From: Brevibacillus_D fluminis_A
GTDB lineage: Bacteria > Bacillota > Bacilli > Brevibacillales > Brevibacillaceae
DNA length: 64,000 bases
Assembly (NCBI RefSeq): GCF_052072235.1
Contig: NZ_CM125436.1
Location: 5,326,001 to 5,390,000, forward strand
Reading direction: 5' to 3'
The position numbers were made by a program, and so were the translations under genes. Each line of letters starts with the position of its first letter. Position 1 is the first letter of the stretch. This document shows, one piece after another, positions 54,838-63,073 of the stretch. The notes under the pieces are model-generated. The model saw nothing but the letters and a program-made list of their open reading frames with translations, was not told where the DNA came from and did not search any database.

Positions 54838-54895
54838 GGAGAGGTGATCCCTCTAATCACCTCTCCAGGAAGCGTTACTTACTTATGACGCTTCC
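54838..54895. other. Two tandem hairpins between cas6 and the mini-CRISPR
   Basis: GGAGAGGTGAT/ATCACCTCTCC (54838-54866, 7-base loop) and GGAAGCGT/ACGCTTCC (54868-54895). Both stems are perfect. They could attenuate read-through from cas6, or be operators for the TATAAT that directly follows. The remaining 54896-55066 has no gene that I can support. Confidence 0.6.
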
Positions 54896-55066
54896 AGAAC
54901 CGTTGTGTTGTCTTCTCTGGTCTAATGATGATTAGAAAAATGAAAAAGTTCACCACCGTTCCTCCCCTCATTCACAGACATACCTAATTTATATGTGATG
55001 AGGATTTATTTTTAGAATACAAAGATTTTTAACACATCCAATTTAGTTCCAAAAATAAGGGGCAAA

Positions 55067-56038
55067 TTAAAACGACACTTTCACTCGTCCCAAATCGAAC
55101 GCCGTATTCTTCCCACAGTGAATAAGCTCCGCTGCCTTCAGCCACGGCATAAACTCCGCAAGTTCCCCTTCATACACAGCCCACCCAACTATTCCCCCCA
55201 TCATCATCTTGACATCCTGCCTTGCAGAATATCGCTCATAATCCAGCCACTTCACTTGTTTATCCACAAGTCTCACTTTCTCCGCACGCTCCACCAGCTC
55301 GCGAATCGGCCACTCAGGCTTTACATCATGATGAAATTGCAGCAAGCCTGTCATACGGCGCAAGAGGTTGCGAAACAGCACATGAAACTGTACATCGTCG
55401 GTATACTTTCCCTTCCATTTCAATCGCAGGGGCGTCTCGAAAAAAATGATCATTTTTCCCGCATCACCAGCTCCCTCTATCCGAGCACGTTCCCGTTCTA
55501 TAATCTCTTTCCCTGTGATGACAATCGGCTGATGCACCATCCCGCTCTCCAGATCCATGTACACTCTACGGTGGCAACCTCTGTACTCATCTCTGTTTTC
55601 CACATGAAGGAGCCGATACGGTTTTCTGCCTGTACCGATCCCTTCTCGTCCCAGGTTTTTGAAAGTCGTCACAAACAACGGCGCATAATCAATTGCCTTG
55701 CCAAACAGGCGCAAATCAAAAGTCAGCAGATCTCCAGCCTCATAATGCACCTGTTTATCCTGTGGCACCTCGAAAAGATAGGGGCGGGGAACTTGATCGT
55801 ATTTTCCCATAAACCCATCTTCCTGATCCGGTCTTGTTTCAAAAATATAGGGATAAGCACAATAGGATAAAGCGGTACAGGAGGCGCAAGCTTGCTCCGC
55901 ATGCACACAGGACAAGCGTCTAAAAACGTGACCAAACGCCCCTCGAAAGGTTGATGCCTTCCAGACTGGCAGTTCCAACCCCCGCTCCCCCGCCTCTATT
56001 GTAAACCGGTATTGCGCCACTCTCAGTTCCTCAAACAA
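55067..56038 (-). CDS. cas6: Cas6 CRISPR endoribonuclease
   Basis: A 323-aa Cas6-like RAMP protein. Residues 38-53 hold a Cys motif (SCVHAEQACASCTALSYC) seen in a branch of Cas6. The C-terminal half has FHVLFRNLLRRMTGLLQFHH and the glycine loop at the end, LIHCGKNTAFDLGRVKV. It cuts the pre-crRNA in the repeat. The start is a TTG at 56038 after AGGGAGGACGAAGTA. A repeat-like hairpin lies directly upstream of that ribosome site. A terminator at the end of addA means cas6 starts its own transcript. Confidence 0.88.
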   Translation of the reverse strand: MFEELRVAQYRFTIEAGERGLELPVWKASTFRGAFGHVFRRLSCVHAEQACASCTALSYCAYPYIFETRPDQEDGFMGKYDQVPRPYLFEVPQDKQVHYEAGDLLTFDLRLFGKAIDYAPLFVTTFKNLGREGIGTGRKPYRLLHVENRDEYRGCHRRVYMDLESGMVHQPIVITGKEIIERERARIEGAGDAGKMIIFFETPLRLKWKGKYTDDVQFHVLFRNLLRRMTGLLQFHHDVKPEWPIRELVERAEKVRLVDKQVKWLDYERYSARQDVKMMMGGIVGWAVYEGELAEFMPWLKAAELIHCGKNTAFDLGRVKVSF

Positions 56039-56055
56039 TACTTCGTCCTCCCTAC

Positions 56056-56085
56056 TTGTCCCCTTTAACGGGTCATTGATCAGCG
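56056..56085 (-). promoter_or_regulatory. Repeat-like hairpin in the cas6 leader
   Basis: On plus the sequence TTGTCCCCTTTAACGGGTCA at 56056-56075 resembles the pseudo-repeat at 54719-54740 (TTGTCCCCTTTTGGCGGGTC, then ATT.AT in both). In RNA (minus) GACCCGTTAAAGGGGAC can form the CCC/GGG stem of the CRISPR repeat. It is 18 bp upstream of the cas6 start, just before the ribosome site. Cas6 could bind or cut here and limit its own synthesis. Confidence 0.55.
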
Positions 56086-56154
56086 TATTTTCACTTTTAC
56101 ATATATTGGATAATTCGGTGTCCCTCCTTATTTCCCTCCATGCACTAACCGTAA

Positions 56155-56187
56155 AAAAACGCCTTTATTATGAAAAAAGGCGTTTTT
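56155..56187 (-). terminator. Terminator overlapping the end of addA
   Basis: AAAAACGCCTTT pairs with AAAGGCGTTTTT; on minus it ends in TTTTTTT. It overlaps the last codons and the stop of addA (56168), separating cas1-cas2-cas4-addB-addA from cas6-cas3-cas8-cas7-cas5. Confidence 0.8.
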
Positions 56188-59100
56188 CGTTTTCTCTTGT
56201 CGGACCTTCAATTCTGCTCCAAAGGTCGTACATTTTTTCCCACAGTCTTTCTCTCGACTGAGAGTCACATGGTACCTCCACAAAATTCCCAGTAGCAGTC
56301 ATGTACAAGCCTGCACGGTCCACTTGCCAATGCAAACACTTCTCTACCGCATACGAATATAATTGGAGCTGTGGCGTATATTTTTCAACAATTCGTTTAA
56401 GCTGTACAGCATTTTTATACTGATGTGTCTTGAAGTCTACGATGGTTGCCTTGCCATCTGGCTTTAGCCACACTTTGTCGATGACTCCATTCAACGACAA
56501 AGCCCGCTTTTCCTGAACATTCTCAAATAACCGAATAGCAAACGGCATTTCGCTGTAAACCAACTTTCCATGACAGCATTCGGTATGCAACTCACTATTC
56601 AGAAATGTAATAATGTCATTCTGCAGCTTTCCCCACGCGAATACATGGGCTTCCTGACTCGTCACACCCACAGAGGCCAGTGCCATTTTAAAAAGATGTT
56701 CACGTATATGTTTCAAATCGTGGTCCTTTCGCAAGTGCTCCAAAACCCGGTGCAAAACACGGCCCCATTCATATACTTCCAATTTATTTTGTCCTCGGCC
56801 ACGAAATGAGCTGTTACCTTCCCTTTTCTTGTTTTTCTGGTCATCTGCCAACAGCTCGACCCACTCTGTTACGCTCCACATTCGATTGGAAAAATAGCTT
56901 TTCCCCTTCTTCAACTGCCTCTCCTGGTTTCGGAATACAAGTTTTTCCATCGCGTGAGTCTTGTGCATCTCCTTCTTGAATGGACTCGGCTCTGTTCCTA
57001 TTTTGACCAGCAAACTCCAATTTTGTCTCCTCACGATTTGCTCGCTTACCCCCTTCCTCAATTCAGGCACCAGAAACGGGAACCAATCAAACCAGTTGGA
57101 ACATTCTTCAATAGAAGGCTTGTCGGTAAAGGCTGCAGCAGCTCCAGAGAAAATCAGCCGTTCCTGCGCGCGTGTTATGGCGACATAAAGCAAGCGTTTT
57201 TGTTCTTCAGCAATTGCTCGTCGCTCTTCTTCCTGAGCCCGACAATAGCTTAGTGTTGGCAACCACTCTTTGCTTTTCTGATGATAATACTGATTGGCTA
57301 AACCCCAATCACGACTGAAATGCAGCCTGCCTAATCCTTTTGAATAGCGGTGGGTAAGATCAGGAACGATTACAATCGGGAACTCTAGTCCTTTTGCTGC
57401 ATGGATGGTCATGATCCTGACCTTTCCGTTTGCAGCTTCCTTTAGGTGCGTCTCCTCCTTATCGTCCCCTTCTCGAAGTCGTTGCCACCAGAGTAATAAA
57501 TCAGCTAACTGAAACTCTCCTCGCCGCTCCAATTCATCAGCCAATTCAATCACAGGCTCAAAGCTCAGAAAACCCAATTTCTCCGCAATCCCTTCTTCGT
57601 ATAAAACCGAATGGAGCCAATCTCCTAACCCCGCACGATTAATTAAACTCCTTACTCTCCATATGATTCTTTTTGCCTCAAGCAAACGGTTTCGATCTTC
57701 TCCACTGCAACATGTGTCTTCATGAGCCATGAAATTCAAAAATCCTTGCCTCAGTCCTGCTTGTTCTGCTATTTTCCACATCCCATGCTCAGATAGTCCA
57801 ACAAGCGGTCCTCGCAAAAATCCAAGCAACGAAATATCATCCTCGATATTCTCCACCGTGCGTAATAGATGATAGAGGTCTTGCACCTCTTGCTGCTTCC
57901 AATAACCAGTCCCTGCGTAAACGACATACGGAATCCCTTTATGATCGAGCGCTTGCTGATATCTGGCTAGATGAGTTCGGGTCTGCAAAAGGATGGCAAT
58001 ATCCCCCCACAATGCTGGGCCGAATGCCACAATTCGCTGAGCGATTAACTGTGCTTCCACTTCTCTCGGATCATCCGTTTCGTCCGGGGAAGGGATCATT
58101 AATTCAATGGCAGTGTTCCCAGCGTTTACGTCTTCCGATAAACCCGGCGGCGCAGTTCCCTCATCTCCAAACAATCCTTTGGTCATTTCAGCGAAGAATG
58201 CTACCAGTGAAGGCGATGAGCGGAAATTTTCCCGTAAAGAAACAAACGAATCGTTCTTTCCCAACTGCTTTCGTATTCGCTCAAATCCACTTACGTCTGC
58301 CCCACGAAACCGATAAATAGACTGTCTCGCATCCCCTACCATAAACAGAGATGCCAAGCGGTTACTTCCTGCTTCTAGTTTGTCCAGAATTCCCTGTTGA
58401 ATCTGACTGGTATCCTGAAACTCATCCACCAAAATATGATCGTACATCCTTCCGTACTTGACGCATATCTCCCTATGATTGTGGAGCAGCCCATATGCTT
58501 TCCTCTGCAAATCCGCAAAGTCACACCATCCGTATTCTTCTTTCCATACCCGATAAGCCTGATCGACTCGCTTCATCAAGCTAAAGATGCTTTCTCGAAA
58601 ACGTACCGCGTTGTCCAGTAGAAATTCTCTCCAAAGCTGATCTTTTTTCCATATCGACAACTTCTCAAAATGCGCTTTGGCTTCCCGCGACACATTTTTC
58701 GTCACTTCACTAAATAAATCATGCAAGCATCTCTCTGCCTGCAAATATATCCCTTCGTCTTTAAGAGAAGAACGCCACCCACCTAACCGGGTAAAATCCT
58801 CCCAGGAAATCATCATTTTTTTCATTCGTACCAATGTAGCTGATGCAGTTATCGTACCGGAATGATAAAGATCTCCCAGTTGTGCCATGATCACTTGCAA
58901 CTCTTCCCGACACTGCTTTAACTCAGCGGCTAGCCGCACTTCCGTTTTTTCACGAAGCTCATCCAAGTCAAGTGGGCTCTCCCGCCACGACTCATAAAAA
59001 GAATGGAACAGCTCCAGCGCCGTCTTTTCACCGCACTCCTCTATCCATTCGATCAGTTCACTGGAATCCGTCAGATATAGTTCCCGATCGATCACTTCTC

Positions 59101-59446
59101 GTATATATGCTTTTGCTGTTGCCTCATCTAGCAAGGTAAAAGCAGGATCCACGTCTGCCAGCAACGGGTTATCTCTGACGATCCTGCCGCAAAAACGATG
59201 AAAAGTCAGGACAGCAACCCCAGCGTTACCCATTTTGCGATCTATTCGCGCCTTCATCTCGTTTGCAGATTGATCCGTGAACGTAAGAGCCAGAATTCGT
59301 TCCGGTGCGACACCTCTGTGAGAAGTCAAGTGATGTACTCGTTCAACCAGCACTCTTGTTTTCCCAGATCCTGCCCCCGCTGAAACCAGAATCCGTGAGC
59401 CTTTTGCCTCGACTGCCTGACGTTGTGATGCCGTTAATCTTTCCAT
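56168..59446 (-). CDS. addA: AddA-like helicase-nuclease embedded in the cas operon
   Basis: A 1092-aa UvrD/RecB-family protein. Motif I is LVSAGAGSGKTRVLVERV near residue 17, motif II ILVDEFQDTSQIQ, motif III GDARQSIYRFRGAD, motif V VRIMTIHAAKGLEFPIVIVP and motif VI YVAITRAQERLIFSG. The C-terminal PD-(D/E)XK nuclease is intact (NGVIDKVWLKPDGKATIVDF then KTHQYK). Slightly short for AddA (about 1200). I chose ATG 59446, seven bases after GAGAGGAG and directly after the addB stop, over the 59563 frame start. AddAB resects DNA ends to Chi sites; here it may make pre-spacers. Confidence 0.9.
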   Translation of the reverse strand: MERLTASQRQAVEAKGSRILVSAGAGSGKTRVLVERVHHLTSHRGVAPERILALTFTDQSANEMKARIDRKMGNAGVAVLTFHRFCGRIVRDNPLLADVDPAFTLLDEATAKAYIREVIDRELYLTDSSELIEWIEECGEKTALELFHSFYESWRESPLDLDELREKTEVRLAAELKQCREELQVIMAQLGDLYHSGTITASATLVRMKKMMISWEDFTRLGGWRSSLKDEGIYLQAERCLHDLFSEVTKNVSREAKAHFEKLSIWKKDQLWREFLLDNAVRFRESIFSLMKRVDQAYRVWKEEYGWCDFADLQRKAYGLLHNHREICVKYGRMYDHILVDEFQDTSQIQQGILDKLEAGSNRLASLFMVGDARQSIYRFRGADVSGFERIRKQLGKNDSFVSLRENFRSSPSLVAFFAEMTKGLFGDEGTAPPGLSEDVNAGNTAIELMIPSPDETDDPREVEAQLIAQRIVAFGPALWGDIAILLQTRTHLARYQQALDHKGIPYVVYAGTGYWKQQEVQDLYHLLRTVENIEDDISLLGFLRGPLVGLSEHGMWKIAEQAGLRQGFLNFMAHEDTCCSGEDRNRLLEAKRIIWRVRSLINRAGLGDWLHSVLYEEGIAEKLGFLSFEPVIELADELERRGEFQLADLLLWWQRLREGDDKEETHLKEAANGKVRIMTIHAAKGLEFPIVIVPDLTHRYSKGLGRLHFSRDWGLANQYYHQKSKEWLPTLSYCRAQEEERRAIAEEQKRLLYVAITRAQERLIFSGAAAAFTDKPSIEECSNWFDWFPFLVPELRKGVSEQIVRRQNWSLLVKIGTEPSPFKKEMHKTHAMEKLVFRNQERQLKKGKSYFSNRMWSVTEWVELLADDQKNKKREGNSSFRGRGQNKLEVYEWGRVLHRVLEHLRKDHDLKHIREHLFKMALASVGVTSQEAHVFAWGKLQNDIITFLNSELHTECCHGKLVYSEMPFAIRLFENVQEKRALSLNGVIDKVWLKPDGKATIVDFKTHQYKNAVQLKRIVEKYTPQLQLYSYAVEKCLHWQVDRAGLYMTATGNFVEVPCDSQSRERLWEKMYDLWSRIEGPTRENEKRLFS

Positions 59447-59450
59447 CCCT

Positions 59451-62222
59451 TCACTCCTCTCTTTTTGCATACTCATCTCTTCGGCAAACAGCTTGCAGAG
59501 AACAATGCTTGCACGCTGCGACATGACGCGGGAGTGGCAAGACGTCTCCCGAAGCCATCGCATCTACCAATTGAAAAAGGTGCTGTGTTACTCTTGCTTT
59601 ATATGCTTCAAATTCACTTTTCGCCGAAAAAGTAATCCGTCCACCTTTTCCGGGATCTTTCAGAACAGCGAATCTTCCTTCTAATGGTGAACTTTCTACA
59701 CCACCCATGCTTTCAAATGCAATCAAATACAAGGCCATTTGTAGGTCTAAGCCCCCCTCTATCTCTCGATTGGTCGGGCTTTGGGATAGCTTGTAATCTA
59801 CAATCGTAAATCCTTTGTCACTTAAATCGACTCTGTCAATGATACCGGAAAGACGCAATTCCCTCTGATCTTGCTTGAATAGCAAAGGCTCCTCGCATGA
59901 ACAAACATCCATTTTCTCCGCATGAACACGTCCAAAGCCCCATTCGGCCATTTGTACTACTCCGTCTTTATCTACCAGTTGCTCATTTTCTGTACGAAGG
60001 AACAATTGCAATTTTTTTCTTAGACTGTTGCGTTGCCCCTCCCATTTTGAACCACGGAAACCATATGTCCTTTCATACCGATGCAATTCCTCGTCCAAAA
60101 AGATAACAGCCTGATGTACTAGCTCATCGACAGTTTTCAACTTCTCCCCACTCAACATTCTAAGCACGTGATGCAGAATGCTGCCTATATCTGTTGGTAG
60201 CAGTTTCTCCTGACGCTCTACTTCCTCCCTCACTGCCAATACGCGATAAGAAAAATAAGAAAACGGGCATTTCGCATATTCATTCATGCCCGTCACACTA
60301 ATCGGAATTGCCGGATCAAAAAAAGAAGGAGTAGCTACTGCCTTAGTCTTGCTACTGATTTTCTTGCAACCGGTTGGTAAATCCCGTTCGCTTTTTCTAG
60401 TCGTTCCTTGCCCAAACTCCGATTCTTCACTCCATTCTTTTATATAGCTTGATGGGACCGCGGGACGCCCTCGCTCTGCACGCAATGGCATAGACAGGAT
60501 GGCCTCTCGTTGGGCAGACATCACTGCCCAGCCAAAAAGCCGGTCATCTTCCTCAACCAGCTCATCTACTGAAGGAGCTTTTACACCATTTAGGAATCCA
60601 TTCTGTTCAAGGCATTGCCAAATCCAGTGTGGACTAGACGACCTTGGCCAAATTCCTTCTGCCAAGCCGACAATATATACATAAGCGAACTCTGCTCCAT
60701 AGATTTGATCGGCCAAAAGAACATGCAAGCCATCATACTTCGTCTCCAAAGGCATAGACAATTGAAGAAAGGTCATCCGTTCACGAAACCATTTCACGAA
60801 ACGATCCAGTTTAATCAATCTGCCTTTTTTCGGGTCTTTATAAATCAAAGCAATTTCTCGTCTTGTTCGAAGGGCATTCCGCACAGCTTCGTACTCTGTG
60901 CATTGCTGGGAGTGGCCTCGGTGTTTTCGCGCTAGCGTTTCGTCTGCATCTACCATTTCCAACAAACCATTTAGATGGGTTTCCCACGTCTCTTCGAGAA
61001 AGACAGATTGAAGTCGTCTTCTCAACCAAAAAAGAAATCTGATCCACTTTTGAGCATAAGCCTCGAACGGTGGCGCGATATGAAATTCCCCATTTTCTAG
61101 TAGATGCATGGTTCTGAGGCGGCTTCTCGTTTCTCGTCCCTTAAAAAGAGAAAGCCATCTTCCAAATTCGGCAGGCACTCCCGATTCCTTGATGACAGCC
61201 CGTCCCCAGGCAATTTCCGTATCAGACATCCCCATCATGGTGGCGTACAGGCTTGTACACGTCAAGAGATGCTTGCGTTGCCAGTTATATTTTTGTAATT
61301 GCAGCATGGCCAACAGCCGTTTCGCCAGAGACAAATTCAGCAAGGATAAGCTCCTCTGCCCTCTTATTCGAACTCCTCTCTTGCGCAGTTCGCGATGGAC
61401 CTTCTGGAGATAAGCAACATTCGGTGTCACGATAGCAATTTCATTCGTGGAAACCCCTTCTTCAAGCTGTTGAATGATAGCTTCCCCCACTTGATCAATT
61501 TCATCGTTGCTGCTCATCCCAATCAGGCATTTCGCTTTTCCACGGGAAACAGGTAGCAAAGCCGAGGAAGAAGCTGAGATAAAAACGACCTGCGCAGGGA
61601 GTCTCGCAATAGCCTCCATCAACCGAACAACACCAGGAAAGGCGGGGAACTCTCCCTCAACAACGACAAGGTCAGCCGACATGTCGATTGCATTAGGCAG
61701 CTCCTTCAAATATTCTATAGCCAGATACATGAGCTGTTCGGATTCCTTGTAAGGGATATCGCGATTGTGAATCAGCTCATCGTATCCGCCATACACGAGA
61801 CCAAGTTCTTGTAGGACAGGCTCCGTCCTCTTTTGAAAAGCGGGGAGCCAGTCTTCTTGTGATCGTTTTTCCAGGTCTTCGATCCACAAGGCAACAGATT
61901 TGGTCATCCCTGCATGCCGTAGACTTCCACTGAGTAAAGGAAGCTTACCTTCGCCTTCAAGCTGCAACATGACGGTCTCGATCAGGTCCTCCCGTAGCGG
62001 TTGATCGATCCGAACATATCCCTGCCCATTTTGCTGCATCAAACGCTCAACCAACTGGTGGAGAGTTAGCCATTGAATCCCGATGTATCCCCCTGTCACC
62101 TGCAGGAGTTCTTGCTGTCTCTGCTGGATTAGCAAGGGATGACTGCCTACAAACAAAACTCTTTGTTGCTTTTTGACAGCCTCAGTGAGGAGGGTAACGC
62201 TTTTCTTTTCATTGAATGTCAT
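59451..62222 (-). CDS. addB: AddB-like nuclease embedded in the cas operon
   Basis: A 923-aa AddB-type protein, shorter than typical AddB (about 1150). The N terminus (LFVGSHPLLIQQRQQELLQV) lacks the Walker A loop present in Bacillus AddB. The C-terminal nuclease is complete: SVTGMNEYAKCPFSYFSYRV with the first Fe-S Cys, LSGIIDRVDLSDKGFTIVDY with the PD-(D/E)XK core, and CKHCSLQAVC, the C-x2-C-x5-C end of the Fe-S cluster. ATG 62222 follows AGGAGATATTGCA and overlaps cas4 by 14 bp. It should pair with the AddA-like protein. Confidence 0.87.
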   Translation of the reverse strand: MTFNEKKSVTLLTEAVKKQQRVLFVGSHPLLIQQRQQELLQVTGGYIGIQWLTLHQLVERLMQQNGQGYVRIDQPLREDLIETVMLQLEGEGKLPLLSGSLRHAGMTKSVALWIEDLEKRSQEDWLPAFQKRTEPVLQELGLVYGGYDELIHNRDIPYKESEQLMYLAIEYLKELPNAIDMSADLVVVEGEFPAFPGVVRLMEAIARLPAQVVFISASSSALLPVSRGKAKCLIGMSSNDEIDQVGEAIIQQLEEGVSTNEIAIVTPNVAYLQKVHRELRKRGVRIRGQRSLSLLNLSLAKRLLAMLQLQKYNWQRKHLLTCTSLYATMMGMSDTEIAWGRAVIKESGVPAEFGRWLSLFKGRETRSRLRTMHLLENGEFHIAPPFEAYAQKWIRFLFWLRRRLQSVFLEETWETHLNGLLEMVDADETLARKHRGHSQQCTEYEAVRNALRTRREIALIYKDPKKGRLIKLDRFVKWFRERMTFLQLSMPLETKYDGLHVLLADQIYGAEFAYVYIVGLAEGIWPRSSSPHWIWQCLEQNGFLNGVKAPSVDELVEEDDRLFGWAVMSAQREAILSMPLRAERGRPAVPSSYIKEWSEESEFGQGTTRKSERDLPTGCKKISSKTKAVATPSFFDPAIPISVTGMNEYAKCPFSYFSYRVLAVREEVERQEKLLPTDIGSILHHVLRMLSGEKLKTVDELVHQAVIFLDEELHRYERTYGFRGSKWEGQRNSLRKKLQLFLRTENEQLVDKDGVVQMAEWGFGRVHAEKMDVCSCEEPLLFKQDQRELRLSGIIDRVDLSDKGFTIVDYKLSQSPTNREIEGGLDLQMALYLIAFESMGGVESSPLEGRFAVLKDPGKGGRITFSAKSEFEAYKARVTQHLFQLVDAMASGDVLPLPRHVAACKHCSLQAVCRRDEYAKREE

Positions 62223-62838
62223 TGCAATATCTCCTGTACTCGCAGTCATGACAGCGGGCACGCGAAGTTGGTTCCGGGAAAGACTCGCTCTCCAACATGC
62301 GACGAATAACGGTTAAACTATCTTTCACATGTTTGCGCATGCCATCATTTATTTTCACAGGATGAACCGTCTTCGTAGGAATTTGATAAATGATAGCCTC
62401 ATGAACAGGCACTTGAAAATGTTCCTCCAACAACATAGCGTACGCAGTCGCCTGGTATTTCGCATTGGTAAAAATCCGATTTTCGGTGTACTTAAACTCA
62501 ACGGGTATATAGTGTGTTGTCCCCTTTTTCTGGTACGCAATCGTCAAATCCAGCTTGCCGTATATCCCCAGTGATTCACTCTTCACTTGCAGGTGAAACA
62601 ACCTCTCTCCTTCTGTTAGACCATAGGAACGGTATCCTCTTCGTTTCTCCAACCGATCCAATTCAAGATGCTGGACGACCCCATGCTTCATCTTGTAAGA
62701 TACGGGACGCGGAACTGGCATTACATAAAAATAGTAAGGAATACGTGCACAGTACAAATGCTGCTTTAAATCCGTAACATTCAACTCCACATTGTTAGCA
62801 AAAGCAACATTCTCTTCAATTAAAGGGGACATTTTCAA
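62209..62838 (-). CDS. cas4: Cas4 exonuclease
   Basis: A 209-aa Cas4. Fe-S cysteines are at VTDLKQHLYCARIPYYFYVM (about residue 30) and CHDCEYRRYC at the end. The RecB-like core is YGKLDLTIAYQKKGTTHYIP with the VEFKY that follows. Cas4 trims pre-spacers and selects the PAM side before Cas1-Cas2 integrates them. It starts at a TTG (62838), seven bases after AGGTG, inside the cas2 end; an ATG six bases later is possible. It overlaps addB downstream. Confidence 0.93.
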   Translation of the reverse strand: MKMSPLIEENVAFANNVELNVTDLKQHLYCARIPYYFYVMPVPRPVSYKMKHGVVQHLELDRLEKRRGYRSYGLTEGERLFHLQVKSESLGIYGKLDLTIAYQKKGTTHYIPVEFKYTENRIFTNAKYQATAYAMLLEEHFQVPVHEAIIYQIPTKTVHPVKINDGMRKHVKDSLTVIRRMLESESFPEPTSRARCHDCEYRRYCNDIQ

Positions 62839-63070
62839 TTTCTTTCACCTGCTTGCTATCTTTTTCACACAATGGGTACATCTGGATGTTTCCAACATCT
62901 ACACCGAGAATTTTATGTAAACGCAAATACAACTCTTGCAAGCGATTATTGGAAAGTTCGCCTTTAAATGCGCTTTTTTGAACACGACACAATCCATAGT
63001 CTTTACAGGCTTCAGCTACTCTTGTCCTGACTTTATCCTCTTGAACATCGTAGATCACCAGTAAATGCAC
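62816..63070 (-). CDS. cas2: Cas2
   Basis: An 84-aa ferredoxin-fold protein of normal Cas2 length: HLLVIYDVQEDKVRTRVAEA at the start with the first-strand Asp, then CRVQKSAFKGELSNNRLQEL. It forms the Cas1-Cas2 integrase core. It starts at a GTG three bases after the cas1 stop; GGTAGAGG is adjacent, so it is probably coupled to cas1. Confidence 0.95.
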   Translation of the reverse strand: MHLLVIYDVQEDKVRTRVAEACKDYGLCRVQKSAFKGELSNNRLQELYLRLHKILGVDVGNIQMYPLCEKDSKQVKEIENVPFN

Positions 63071-63073
63071 CCT

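Noticed and set aside
62815..62832. TGTCCCCTTTAA at the cas4 start as a third regulatory repeat
   Set aside because: Only 12 bases match, it is inside cas2/cas4 coding sequence, and the CGGGTCATT half is absent. A similar TGTCCCCTTTTT occurs by chance at 62517.
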